DNA of 64,000 bases, taken from NCBI RefSeq assembly GCF_014075995.1, contig NZ_CP055153.1:6138001-6202000 (forward strand), in the 5' to 3' direction. This document shows, piece by piece, positions 42,908-51,456 of this stretch. Position 1 is the first letter of the stretch. The number at the start of each line of letters is the position of its first letter. Source of the DNA: Adhaeribacter radiodurans (GTDB taxonomy: Bacteria; Bacteroidota; Bacteroidia; Cytophagales; Hymenobacteraceae). Made by a program: the position numbers and the translations under genes. The notes beneath the pieces are model-generated. The model did not search any database. It was not told where the DNA came from and saw nothing but the letters and a program-made list of their open reading frames with translations.

Positions 42908-43255
42908 ATGCAAATAGAAGTTTTAAAATCAAAGATTCATCGGGTAAAAGTTACCCAGGCTGAACTGCATTATGTGGGCAGTATAACTATTGATGAAGAC
43001 TTGATGGATGCCGCTAATCTGGTAGAAAACGAAAAAGTACAGATCGTTAATATTAACAATGGCGAACGTTTTGAAACGTACGTAATTAAAGGAGAACGGG
43101 GAACGGGTGTTGTCTGCTTAAATGGTCCGGCTGCCCGAAAAGTACAGGTGGGCGATATAGTAATTGTTATCTCGTACTGCTTAATTGATTTTAACGAAGC
43201 TAAAACGCATCAACCTACTCTTATCTTTCCTGACCAAAACAATCGGCTGATTTAG
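42908..43255 (+). CDS. panD: Aspartate 1-decarboxylase precursor
   Basis: A 115-residue pyruvoyl enzyme that makes beta-alanine from aspartate. The self-cleavage site is HYVGSITID, with Gly24-Ser25 giving the pyruvoyl group at the new N-terminus of the alpha chain. [20 protein letters not shown] is the other conserved block. It starts the run panD - flippase-like - rfaE2 - YugP-type peptidase, all on the plus strand with short gaps or overlaps. Confidence 0.96.
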   Translation: MQIEVLKSKIHRVKVTQAELHYVGSITIDEDLMDAANLVENEKVQIVNINNGERFETYVIKGERGTGVVCLNGPAARKVQVGDIVIVISYCLIDFNEAKTHQPTLIFPDQNNRLI

Positions 43256-43273
43256 GCAGCAATAGTATCGTTT

Positions 43274-44329
43274 ATGAAAAAGCTGCTTACTATTAGTAAA
43301 TATATTCTTTTAGCAGGGCTATCCATTTTTCTGATGTGGTTTGCTCTTAAGGGAATTGATTTTACTTTGGTTTGGAAACAATTACAACACGTTAATTATT
43401 TCTGGATAGGGGTTTCGCTCTTACTTGGAATAGCTGGTTATCTTAGTCGGGCTTACCGCTGGAAAATGCAATTAGAGCCATTGGGCTACCAGCTCCCTGC
43501 TTTTAAAACGTACCATGCCATGATGGTAGGGTACCTGGCTAATTTAGTGCTGCCGCGGGCCGGCGAAGTAATAAGATGCAGTATTTTAAGTAAAACAAGT
43601 AACGTTGCAGTAAAAGCTTCATTTGGTACCGTGATTACCGAGCGACTAATTGATATGTTAATGTTGCTGTTACTAACCGGAGCGGCATTCTTAATAGAAT
43701 TTGACCGGATTCATACTTTCTTCTGGAATTTGTTCTCGGCAAAAGTAGCTAATTACAAAACCAATAGTGTTCTTCTATATCGGGTGGGAGGTGCTGCTAT
43801 TTTAGTTTTTGCCTTGGCCTTGATCTTATTGTATGCTTTTCGGAAAAAGTTAAAAGAGAATTCTTTGTACTTGAAAATACACGATTTCTTGAAAGGCGTA
43901 GCCGAAGGTGTGCTTAGTATTGCCAAACTTAAAAACAAGTTTGCTTTTGTAGCGCACACTGTATTTGTATGGTTTACGTACTATTTAACCGGTTATATTG
44001 GTTTTCTGGCCTTGCCTGCTACCGAGAACTTAAGTCCGGGAGCGGCCTTGTCGGTTTTAGTGGTTGGTAGTTTGGGCATGAGCGCTCCGGTACAAGGTGG
44101 TATTGGGGTGTTTCATATTATGGTTCGTTCTACGCTGTTGCTTTATAGTTTATCTAAAGAAACGGGTATGGCTTATGCGTTAGTAACACATACTTCTCAA
44201 ACCCTTTTAGTAGTTATACTGGGTGGTATTAGTTTTATTTTCAGCATGCTCCATCCGGCTTCAGCTAAACCAGTACCTTTGGTTCCGGCAGAATTAAATC
44301 CTGTTATTTATGACGAACACGCAAAGTAA
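43274..44329 (+). CDS. Lysylphosphatidylglycerol-synthase-TM/UPF0104 family membrane protein
   Basis: A 351-residue polytopic inner-membrane protein with about eight hydrophobic segments. The family motif RAYRWKMQLEPLG lies after the second helix, with GYLANLVLPRAGEVIRCSIL and FGTVITERLIDMLMLLLL following; late in the protein, SLGMSAPVQGGIGVFH is typical. It lacks the soluble MprF synthase domain, so it is more likely a lipid flippase-type or unassigned transporter. It overlaps rfaE2 by 20 bases and lies 18 bases after panD. Confidence 0.85.
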   Translation: MKKLLTISKYILLAGLSIFLMWFALKGIDFTLVWKQLQHVNYFWIGVSLLLGIAGYLSRAYRWKMQLEPLGYQLPAFKTYHAMMVGYLANLVLPRAGEVIRCSILSKTSNVAVKASFGTVITERLIDMLMLLLLTGAAFLIEFDRIHTFFWNLFSAKVANYKTNSVLLYRVGGAAILVFALALILLYAFRKKLKENSLYLKIHDFLKGVAEGVLSIAKLKNKFAFVAHTVFVWFTYYLTGYIGFLALPATENLSPGAALSVLVVGSLGMSAPVQGGIGVFHIMVRSTLLLYSLSKETGMAYALVTHTSQTLLVVILGGISFIFSMLHPASAKPVPLVPAELNPVIYDEHAK

Positions 44330-44798
44330 AATATTTAAAGATGTAACCGCTGCTTTACCTACCATTCAGCAGTGGCAAACAGCCGGAGATACCATTGTAT
44401 TTACCAATGGTTGTTTTGATATTTTACATTTAGGCCATGTAGATTACCTGGAAAAAGCCCGCCATTTAGGCAATAAATTAATACTAGGTTTAAACACCGA
44501 TGCTTCGGTAAGCAACTTAAAAGGCCCGGAAAGACCACTTCAGGACGAAATGTCACGAGCCAGGGTTATGGCATCCTTGTTGTTTGTGGATATGGTAATA
44601 TTGTTTGCAGAAGATACTCCATACGAGTTAATTGCGGCGGTAAAACCAGATATTCTGGTAAAAGGCGATGATTATGCTATTGAAAATATTGTAGGGCACG
44701 ATCTCGTTCAGAATAATGGAGGAACCGTAAAAACCATTACGCTCGTAAAAGGATATTCTACTACAAATATTGTCGAGAAGATTAAACAACAAATTTAA
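44310..44798 (+). CDS. rfaE2: D-glycero-beta-D-manno-heptose 1-phosphate adenylyltransferase-type protein
   Basis: A 162-residue nucleotidyltransferase of the cytidylyltransferase fold. TNGCFDILHLGHVDYLEKARHLG holds the HxGH-type signature, LILGLNTDASVSNLKGPERPLQDE follows, and the C-terminal end YSTTNIVEKI matches the ISSTxI-type motif. It corresponds to the HldE C-terminal domain as a separate protein, making ADP-heptose for the LPS core. No heptose kinase domain is attached. It overlaps the upstream membrane gene by 20 bases. Confidence 0.92.
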   Translation: MTNTQSKIFKDVTAALPTIQQWQTAGDTIVFTNGCFDILHLGHVDYLEKARHLGNKLILGLNTDASVSNLKGPERPLQDEMSRARVMASLLFVDMVILFAEDTPYELIAAVKPDILVKGDDYAIENIVGHDLVQNNGGTVKTITLVKGYSTTNIVEKIKQQI

Positions 44799-44812
44799 AC
44801 ACGTAAAAGAAA

Positions 44813-45493
44813 ATGGGTGGAGTATATTTAATAGCCATATTGGTAATGCTGGTTAGCTTATTTGTAAGCTGGCGGCTAAAAAGTAAATTCGCACAGTATT
44901 CGCAAATAGGATTACATTCTGGTTTAAGTGGCCGGGAAATTGCCGAGATGATGCTGGCTGATCATAATATCCGGGACGTTCGGGTTATTTCTACCGAAGG
45001 TCAATTAACCGACCATTATAATCCGGCTGATAAAACAGTTAACCTAAGTGAAGGCGTTTACGCTTCGCGGAGTGCGGCGGCGGCGGCAGTTGCTGCGCAC
45101 GAATGTGGGCACGCAGTACAACACGCTACCGCTTACAGCATGCTTAAATTCCGGTCCGCTATGGTGCCAGCATTAAGTGTTGCTTCGCGGTATATGCAAT
45201 GGATTATATTAATTGGTATTTTCATGATTAATACCAGTATCATCCCTTTAACTATTGGAGTAGCTTTATTTGCTTTAACTACTTTATTTAGTTTTGTTAC
45301 TTTACCGGTAGAGTTTGATGCGAGCCGTAGAGCTTTGGCGTGGATGGACCGTAGGGGAGTAGTAACCACCCAGGAACACGCTATGGCCAAAGATTCCCTT
45401 AAATGGGCGGCTTTAACTTACGTAGTTGCAGCAATTGGTTCGTTAGCCACATTATTATATTATGTTTCTCTGTTAATGGGGCGCCGCGATTAA
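44813..45493 (+). CDS. YugP-type zinc metallopeptidase, membrane-bound
   Basis: A 226-residue membrane protein with an N-terminal hydrophobic helix, a zinc-binding HEC-GH motif (AAHECGHAVQHATAY near residues 97-111), and a pair of hydrophobic helices in the C-terminal half (IILIGIFMINTSIIPLTIGVALFALTTL). It fits the neutral zinc metallopeptidase YugP family, whose substrates are unknown. It sits 14 bases after rfaE2 and is the last gene of the unit, followed by a terminator. Confidence 0.88.
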   Translation: MGGVYLIAILVMLVSLFVSWRLKSKFAQYSQIGLHSGLSGREIAEMMLADHNIRDVRVISTEGQLTDHYNPADKTVNLSEGVYASRSAAAAAVAAHECGHAVQHATAYSMLKFRSAMVPALSVASRYMQWIILIGIFMINTSIIPLTIGVALFALTTLFSFVTLPVEFDASRRALAWMDRRGVVTTQEHAMAKDSLKWAALTYVVAAIGSLATLLYYVSLLMGRRD

Positions 45494-45874
45494 TTAACCT
45501 AATAGAGTAATAAGTTTTACTACGCCACTGCTTCTCTAAGCAGTGGTGTTTTTGTTTATACAGAAATATTCTTCTGCCTGATTATAATGGTAAGCTGCCT
45601 GCGTGCCTTTGCCTGTTACAGTATAATATAACTCTTAAAAAGTTTTTTAGTAGCAACTGGCGAGTAATAATAAATCAGTTAAAATAATACTAAATCAATA
45701 AAGTATGCATGCATATTATTTATTTAGTATTCGTATATTCACTATAAAAATTGCTGGCACTGTGTTCAAGCAATATTATTCAGAACATAGTAAGGCAAAT
45801 TGATTTAGAATAGGAACTAGCTGTTCTAAAAGATTAAATCTTGAGAATTATTATTTACATAATACTGAAATAAT
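45494..45874. other. Intergenic region; only a terminator recognised
   Basis: Apart from the terminator at 45522-45553, the 381-base gap is AT-rich with TGCATGCATATTATTT-like text near 45704 and no open frame, riboswitch or clear promoter box for the acyl-CoA dehydrogenase gene. Confidence 0.45.
45522..45553 (+). terminator. Terminator after the YugP-type gene
   Basis: ACGCCACTGCTT pairs with AAGCAGTGGTGT (one G-U) around CTCT and ends in TTTTG. Confidence 0.88.
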
Positions 45875-47014
45875 ATGGATTTTAGACTAACCGAAGAACA
45901 CCTGGCCGTACAAGAAGCGGCTCGTGATTTTGCCCAGACAGAATTACTGCCCGGAGTGATCGAACGCGACGAACACCAGCTATTTCCTGCGGAACAAATC
46001 AAAAAGATGGGGGAACTTGGTTTTCTGGGCATGATGGTAGACCCTAAATATGGTGGAGGCGGCATGGATACAATTTCGTACGTGCTAGCCATGGAAGAAA
46101 TCTCGAAGGTAGATGCTTCGGCTTCGGTAGTAATGTCGGTAAATAATTCGCTGGTGTGTTGGGGAGTAGAAAGATACGGCACCGAAGAACAAAAGCAGAA
46201 ATACCTGACCCGCTTAGCAACCGGCGAAATTATTGGCGCTTTTTGTTTATCTGAGCCCGAAGCTGGTTCCGATGCTACCATGCAACGCACAACAGCGGTA
46301 GATCAAGACAACCACAATATAATTAACGGCACTAAAAACTGGATTACAAATGGTAGCACAGCTTCCGTTTACTTGGTTATTGCGCAAACCTACCCAGAAA
46401 AGCGCCACAAAGGTATAAACGCTTTTATTGTGGAGCGCGATACTCCTGGCTTTGTAATAGGTAAAAAAGAAAATAAACTAGGCATTAGAGGCTCCGATAC
46501 GCACTCGCTTATGTTTACCGACGTGAAAGTACCCAAAGAGAACCGCATAGGCGAAGATGGCTTTGGGTTTAAGTTTGCCATGAGTGTACTAAACGGCGGA
46601 CGCATAGGTATTGCGGCACAAGCTTTAGGTATTGCTTCGGGTGCCTATGAGTTATCGGTTAAATACGCGAAAGAACGTAAAACCTTTGGGGTAGAAATAG
46701 CAAAACATCAAGCCATTCAATTTAAATTGGCCGAAATGGCTACCAATATAGATGCGGCACGCTTACTTTGCCTGCAAGCGGCCGCCGATAAAGATGCTGG
46801 CCACGATTATACCAAGTCCGGAGCCATGGCTAAATTGTTTTCCTCTAAAGTAGCCATGGACACTACTATAGAAGCGGTGCAAGTACATGGCGGATACGGA
46901 TTTGTGAAAGAATACCACGTAGAAAGGCTAATGCGCGATGCAAAAATTACGCAAATTTATGAAGGCACCTCTGAGATTCAGAAAATAGTAATATCAAGAG
47001 AGTTATTGAAATAA
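45875..47014 (+). CDS. Acyl-CoA dehydrogenase
   Basis: A 379-residue flavoenzyme of beta-oxidation or branched-chain acid breakdown. Blocks typical of the short/medium-chain group are GAFCLSEPEAGSDA, KNWITNGSTASVYLVIAQT, AQALGIASGAYELSVKYAKERKTFG, and the C-terminal VQVHGGYGFVKEYHVERLMRDAKITQIYEGTSEIQ. The Glu of YEGTSEIQ is the catalytic base. It is cytosolic and FAD-linked, delivering electrons to ETF. Chain-length preference cannot be assigned with confidence, though it is butyryl-CoA-dehydrogenase-like. It lies just before an AraC-type regulator. Confidence 0.93.
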   Translation: MDFRLTEEHLAVQEAARDFAQTELLPGVIERDEHQLFPAEQIKKMGELGFLGMMVDPKYGGGGMDTISYVLAMEEISKVDASASVVMSVNNSLVCWGVERYGTEEQKQKYLTRLATGEIIGAFCLSEPEAGSDATMQRTTAVDQDNHNIINGTKNWITNGSTASVYLVIAQTYPEKRHKGINAFIVERDTPGFVIGKKENKLGIRGSDTHSLMFTDVKVPKENRIGEDGFGFKFAMSVLNGGRIGIAAQALGIASGAYELSVKYAKERKTFGVEIAKHQAIQFKLAEMATNIDAARLLCLQAAADKDAGHDYTKSGAMAKLFSSKVAMDTTIEAVQVHGGYGFVKEYHVERLMRDAKITQIYEGTSEIQKIVISRELLK

Positions 47015-47171
47015 TAGAATAGTTCTATGTTGAAATAATGCTGTTCAAAAATAATATATTTGTTAATTGGTGTATAATTATTTTTCAATTATTTTTGTGT
47101 TATTGAAAGATTAATAGTAATTTTAAACACTATAATCTAAATATCAAAAAAATAAAGATAAAATACCAATC

Positions 47172-48095
47172 ATGGAAGATTACAATAAGGTTATTGAGTC
47201 CCTGGGGGTGCGATATATTAAATCTAAGAATTATGTGTTGCAGCAACCATTTGGTGTACGGAACTTTTATGATGTAGGCAATAACCTGTATTTGCTCCAT
47301 AGAGGGGTTATTGCTTTCGGTGATGAGAAACAGATAGTAGAAGAAGGCGAGATGTTGTTTGTGCCGGGTGGCCGCAGCACGAAGATCTATTTTGGTGATC
47401 CGGACAGCCGGATGATTTCAAATGATGATTTAATTAGTAATAAAGAAAAGTTCTTCCGGAGTAACAATGACCTGGATTTAATAGGTGATGCTGAAGAAAG
47501 CCACAGCTTCGTAAGCTTTGAAGCTAAAGTTTTTGACTCGGTTAACTTTTTTGCCTCGTTAGATGTACCTGCTTTCTTAATTTCTGGCAATTCTAAGTTA
47601 GCTAACTTAATTATTAAGGTAATTGAGGAAAGCATGCAGGAGTTACCGGGTAAAGAAAGGCTGATAAATATTTACACCGAAAATATTGTAGTAGAAATTA
47701 TCCGCTATATTCTTAAAAATAAGATGTTTGTGGAGCAGTTGGCTACTAACAGCACTTACTTTAAAGATCCACGGTTGATTGATCTCTTTAACTATATTAA
47801 AGAAAATATCGGCGGTGATTTATCCAATAAAGTTCTTTCTAATGTTGCTAACGTATCGGAAGATTATGTTGGGCAGTATTTCAAGATGCTTACTGGTATT
47901 AATCCACAAGATTATATTGAATACCAACGGATGGAACGGGCGGTTTTCTTATTACGTACCACTAAGAAAAGCATTCGCGAAATTGGTAAAGAAGTAGGCT
48001 ATAAAGACACTGCTTATTTCTGCCGTCGCTTTAAAATGATGTTTGGCATTCCGGCTGGTAAAATGCGCCGCCGCGAATCGGCTATGAATATCTAA
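47172..48095 (+). CDS. AraC-type helix-turn-helix transcriptional regulator
   Basis: A 307-residue regulator. The C-terminal 95 residues form the two-HTH AraC domain (SNVANVSEDYVGQYFKMLTG and SIREIGKEVGYKDTAYFCRR). The N-terminal 200 residues carry a cupin-like opening (LLHRGVIAFGDEKQIVEEGE, PGGRSTKIYFGD) resembling a ligand-sensing or redox-sensing domain. No effector is known. It stands alone, sharing a bidirectional terminator with the GGGP synthase gene. It may control the acyl-CoA dehydrogenase before it, but nothing in the sequence proves this. Confidence 0.87.
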   Translation: MEDYNKVIESLGVRYIKSKNYVLQQPFGVRNFYDVGNNLYLLHRGVIAFGDEKQIVEEGEMLFVPGGRSTKIYFGDPDSRMISNDDLISNKEKFFRSNNDLDLIGDAEESHSFVSFEAKVFDSVNFFASLDVPAFLISGNSKLANLIIKVIEESMQELPGKERLINIYTENIVVEIIRYILKNKMFVEQLATNSTYFKDPRLIDLFNYIKENIGGDLSNKVLSNVANVSEDYVGQYFKMLTGINPQDYIEYQRMERAVFLLRTTKKSIREIGKEVGYKDTAYFCRRFKMMFGIPAGKMRRRESAMNI

Positions 48096-48109
48096 AAAGT
48101 AAATTTCTA

Positions 48110-48157
48110 TAAAACAAAAGAGCCTACAATATAAACCGTAGGCTCTTTTGTTTTATA
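48110..48157. terminator. Bidirectional terminator, perfect 19-bp stem
   Basis: Arms 48110-48128 and 48139-48157 (ATAAAACAAAAGAGCCTAC and its complement) are perfectly paired around AATATAAACC. A- and T-rich flanks allow use by both convergent genes. Confidence 0.92.
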
Positions 48158-48176
48158 ATCAAGTAGCTAAAAAGTT

Positions 48177-48974
48177 TTAATAAGAATTAGATAAAGTTGC
48201 GGAGTTAAATTGATTTACAGCAACAGCAACTGTACTAATAAAATCCGGGTTCTTTTCTATTTCGTTTCCAATAACAATCATATCTGCCCCGGCTTCTAAA
48301 GCGGCAACTACTTTTTGAGCGGTATTTAATCCCCCACCCACAATTAGCGGAACCTCTACTGCCTGCTGTACCGCTTGAATAAGAGCAGCCGGTACCGGAT
48401 TTTTTGCGCCGCTGCCCGCATCTAAAAACATTAAATGTAACCCTAGTAACTCGCCGGCCAAAGCTGTACTAGCTGCAATATTAGGCTTATCACGCGGTAA
48501 AGGCATACTACCACTCATGTACGAAGCAGTGGTTGGCTGACCAGAATCTACCAGAATATAACCGGTAGGTAAAATCTGGAGCTTACTGGCTTTAAGAAGG
48601 GGCGCCGCTATAACATGCTGACCAATTAAAAAATCAGGATTACGGCCCGATATAAGGGAGAGCAATAAAATTCCGTCGGCTTGTAAGTCTATGTGCAGGC
48701 TACTGCTAGGAAATAAAATTACCGGTATTTGGCTTTGTTGTTTAAGCAAAGAAATAAGCGGCGCCTGATTTTGAGTGGTAATCAAGCTGCCGCCTACTAA
48801 AAAGTAATCAATAGAATAGGTATGGCTAAGTTCAATAAGTTGCTCACAGGCCGCTGTTGTTAAGTTATCAGGGTCGAGCAGTACAGCAAATAATCTTTGT
48901 CTCTGTTGTTTTTTAAGTATTATTTGTTCGTAAATCCGGCTAAACGGCATCCTCTTCGTGATATGAAAAATCAA
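48177..48974 (-). CDS. Geranylgeranylglyceryl/heptaprenylglyceryl phosphate synthase (PcrB type)
   Basis: A TIM-barrel prenyltransferase of 265 residues, or 257 from the ATG at 48950 that reduces overlap with the gene before it. Family signatures are the N-terminal LLDPDNL, GGSLIT, VILFPSSS, the GYILVDSGQPTTASYMSG segment, LDAGSGAKNPV and IVGGGLNTAQ with ADMIVIGNEIE. These enzymes attach a polyprenyl chain to glycerol-1-phosphate to form an ether lipid, a reaction best known from archaea. Bacteroidota have their own group; the chain length here is not readable. It follows two small membrane-linked genes in an overlapping unit. Confidence 0.9.
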   Translation of the reverse strand: MIFHITKRMPFSRIYEQIILKKQQRQRLFAVLLDPDNLTTAACEQLIELSHTYSIDYFLVGGSLITTQNQAPLISLLKQQSQIPVILFPSSSLHIDLQADGILLLSLISGRNPDFLIGQHVIAAPLLKASKLQILPTGYILVDSGQPTTASYMSGSMPLPRDKPNIAASTALAGELLGLHLMFLDAGSGAKNPVPAALIQAVQQAVEVPLIVGGGLNTAQKVVAALEAGADMIVIGNEIEKNPDFISTVAVAVNQFNSATLSNSY

Positions 48975-49539
48975 TATCTTTGGTTACGGGTTCTTTCGTG
49001 ACCACAATATCGGGATTTTTAGGCACATGCAGATACTCTTCTAACTTTTTGGTTACATACACCAGCAAAAAAGCAGTTACCTGAGTAGATAAGGCCTTTG
49101 CCATTTCCGATTCCATAAAAGCTTTGCCTAAATCCGACATAAGAGAAGTTTGAGCCGGCTGCGCTGCTTGGTGAAACGAAGAAATGGGAGGAAGCTGACC
49201 GGAACCATATTGCAAAGCCGGATCGGAATAATTAGCTCCCTCTGTGCTTGCCTGGGTTGTAGACGATGGGGCTGCATACGTGCTGGTAGCTGCCAATTGT
49301 TTTTGTAAACCGGTTTTTAAGGCTTTAGTTTTTTTTTTACTTTTTCCTCCTCCAATTAGCTTACTTATTAACCAAACACCTACTAAAGCACCACCGCCAA
49401 TAAGCACCTTTTTGCCTATTTCCTGCGATTGGTTTTTTAATTCGGCAACATCGCCTAGCAGGGCGTTTTTATATTCTTGTTTCTGTCTTTCTAAAAATTC
49501 TTTTCTGTCTTCGAAAAGCGGATTATTGAGTTCGTTCAT
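48940..49539 (-). CDS. Small membrane-anchored protein, unknown function
   Basis: A 199-residue protein with a polar N-terminal helix (ERQKQEYKNALLGDVAELKNQ), one membrane segment (VLIGGGALVGVWLISKLIGGG), a Lys-rich stop-transfer stretch, a Ser/Thr/Ala/Gln-rich central spacer and a helical C-terminal part. It begins with ATG overlapping the holin-like gene's stop, and its end overlaps the GGGP synthase gene. I recognise no named domain. The overlaps suggest one translational unit of three genes. Confidence 0.66.
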   Translation of the reverse strand: MNELNNPLFEDRKEFLERQKQEYKNALLGDVAELKNQSQEIGKKVLIGGGALVGVWLISKLIGGGKSKKKTKALKTGLQKQLAATSTYAAPSSTTQASTEGANYSDPALQYGSGQLPPISSFHQAAQPAQTSLMSDLGKAFMESEMAKALSTQVTAFLLVYVTKKLEEYLHVPKNPDIVVTKEPVTKDIDFSYHEEDAV

Positions 49540-49910
49540 AACGGTTGATTTCTTTTATCGTCTTTGTATACAGTGTTTTCGAATGTTTTATCGGCCATAT
49601 TAGTAAATAGTTTCTTATCTACTCCTAATATTACTATTACTAATAAAATAACATAGAACAAAGTAACTATACCAAATCCCCAGAAATGGCTATCCAGGAG
49701 ATCATTTAAGAGCAATCCTATAAAGATATTAAAAAAGATTAAAGCCATAAAGCCGGCAAAGCCTAACACAATAGCGCGTAGCAAGCCTACAAAACCTTCT
49801 TTCAGCTTTGTTTGTATTTCTAATTTTATCAGATCGATGCGGGTATCAATATAACCCATTAAGTTGCTGATCAGGCTTTCCGTTTTAGAACCTTTGTCGT
49901 CGTTATTCAT
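49536..49910 (-). CDS. Phage-holin-superfamily (DUF1469-like) membrane protein
   Basis: A 124-residue protein with an amphipathic N-terminal helix (YIDTRIDLIKLEIQTKLKEG) and two hydrophobic helices (AIVLGFAGFMALIFFNIFIGLLL, FGIVTLFYVILLVIVILG). It matches the DUF1469/holin-3-6 pattern. Despite the holin name, such genes are chromosomal and paired with a YtxH- or DUF883-like gene in many bacteria; nothing phage-like surrounds this one. It is the first gene of the three-gene unit ending with GGGP synthase. Confidence 0.78.
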   Translation of the reverse strand: MNNDDKGSKTESLISNLMGYIDTRIDLIKLEIQTKLKEGFVGLLRAIVLGFAGFMALIFFNIFIGLLLNDLLDSHFWGFGIVTLFYVILLVIVILGVDKKLFTNMADKTFENTVYKDDKRNQPL

Positions 49911-50069
49911 AGTTTTCGTTTAGTTAGATCAAGTACGTGTACGATAAAAAATCAAAAAAATATTAAGGAACCTCTATTATACAAAAATTGTATTACGGAT
50001 TTTAGAATAATATTGTCTAAAAAAAGCGTTATTTTTAAAATAGCTTCTTGATATAACTGGCAGGCATCT

Positions 50070-51164
50070 TTGAATCAGAATTATTATACCATTTTAGAAG
50101 TAAATCCATCGGCTACGGCCGCCGAAATAAAAGCTGCTTATAAAAGGCTAGCCCGGCAATACCATCCGGATAAACACCAGGGGAACCAGTTATTCGAAGA
50201 AAAGTTTAAAATAGTAAACGAGGCATACCAGGTTTTATCTGACGAAAGAAAACGGGCGCTATACGATTTACGCTTACGATACATGGTGCTGCAATTACAA
50301 GCCATGCAGCAGGCGCAGTACCAAGCGCCCATTGTTACCCGCGAACCAGCTTCGTACGCCGAACGCCATTACCGTAATATTCCAAAAAGAGAGTTTCAGC
50401 GCAAGGACATTAAAATAATAATTGGCATTTTCATCGGAATAATTATAGCCAGTTTATTAGTAAAGCTGTTAATGGATCATATTACGGGAATGAGCAATTA
50501 CCGCGCGGCTCTGCAATATACAAAAACGGAGCAATGGAGCCTGGCGCATAGCTTGCTTACCAAAACTATTTACTTTAAACCTAACTTTGTCGATGCTTAC
50601 TCGCGGCGGGCACGCATTGAAATGAATGTTTATCAGAATTATCCGGCGGCTATCTCGGACTTTAATGAAGCCATAAAGCGAACCAAGCAACCAAGTGCCG
50701 ATTTATTCTACGATAAAGGCAGGTGCTACGAAAAACTGCGGCGCGACACCTTAGCCGAAACTCAAATGACCAAAGCTTTGCAGGCAAACCAGGTATTTAC
50801 CCCAGCTTACTTTGAACGGGGCATGATCCGGGCGACCTTGTTGAATACCTACCCGCAGGCAATTCAGGATTTTGATTCTTTTTTAAAGTTTCCGGGCACT
50901 AATGCCAAAATGCGCAATGAGGCTTTGCTGTACCGCGGTTATTGTTATTACTTGCTGGGGAAACCAGATAAATCTATTCCGGATTATGAACAAGCTTTGA
51001 CCATGGATAGCCAAAGTGGTCGTTTGCTGTACTTACTAGGCAAAGCGTACTACGATTTAGATAGAAAAGACGAAGCCTGTACTAATTTTTTAAAAGCTTA
51101 TAAGCGCGGCTATGGTTCGGCGGCGTACGATTTATATCAGTATTGTAAAATTAATGTAGATTAA
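50070..51164 (+). CDS. J-domain protein with transmembrane helix and TPR repeats
   Basis: A 364-residue protein. Residues 3-66 form a J domain with the HPD motif (RLARQYHPDKHQG), which stimulates DnaK ATPase. A membrane helix (IKIIIGIFIGIIIASLLVKLL) follows, then about 230 residues of TPR-like repeats (LTKTIYFKPNFVDAYSRRAR, YRGYCYYLLGKPDKSIPDYEQAL). The start codon is TTG at 50070; there is no in-frame ATG that keeps the J domain. It probably recruits DnaK to the membrane, with TPRs binding a partner. Confidence 0.87.
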   Translation: MNQNYYTILEVNPSATAAEIKAAYKRLARQYHPDKHQGNQLFEEKFKIVNEAYQVLSDERKRALYDLRLRYMVLQLQAMQQAQYQAPIVTREPASYAERHYRNIPKREFQRKDIKIIIGIFIGIIIASLLVKLLMDHITGMSNYRAALQYTKTEQWSLAHSLLTKTIYFKPNFVDAYSRRARIEMNVYQNYPAAISDFNEAIKRTKQPSADLFYDKGRCYEKLRRDTLAETQMTKALQANQVFTPAYFERGMIRATLLNTYPQAIQDFDSFLKFPGTNAKMRNEALLYRGYCYYLLGKPDKSIPDYEQALTMDSQSGRLLYLLGKAYYDLDRKDEACTNFLKAYKRGYGSAAYDLYQYCKINVD

Positions 51165-51456
51165 CTTGTTTAAATAAGCCTTGTTGATTTTGCTTTAGCG
51201 CTTCGTTGAAAAAGTAAAAAGAAACGTAACAAAAATTAAATCAGGGATGCTGCCCAGAGCACTTACCTCAGGTGAAACACAATAGTCTAGAGAGCCCCCT
51301 TACAGCAGTCTCTCTTTGTTACAGTCTTCAATTTTCGTTAGGAAAAGCCCGGTGTGGTTGTTAATATTGCGGATAAACTGAAAAGATAAGTTTCTAAAAC
51401 GAAACTTGGCTATTTGTTTACCGGTAAAATAAAGTTATACTTAAAATTTATTTTTA

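Noticed and set aside
45826-46290. 154-residue minus-strand frame
   Set aside because: It lies opposite the acyl-CoA dehydrogenase N-terminus and has Ser/Cys-rich shadow composition without any recognisable domain.
49536-49910. Prophage suggested by the holin-family name
   Set aside because: No phage structural, integrase or lysis gene is adjacent; chromosomal holin-like genes with this neighbourhood are normal in Bacteroidota.
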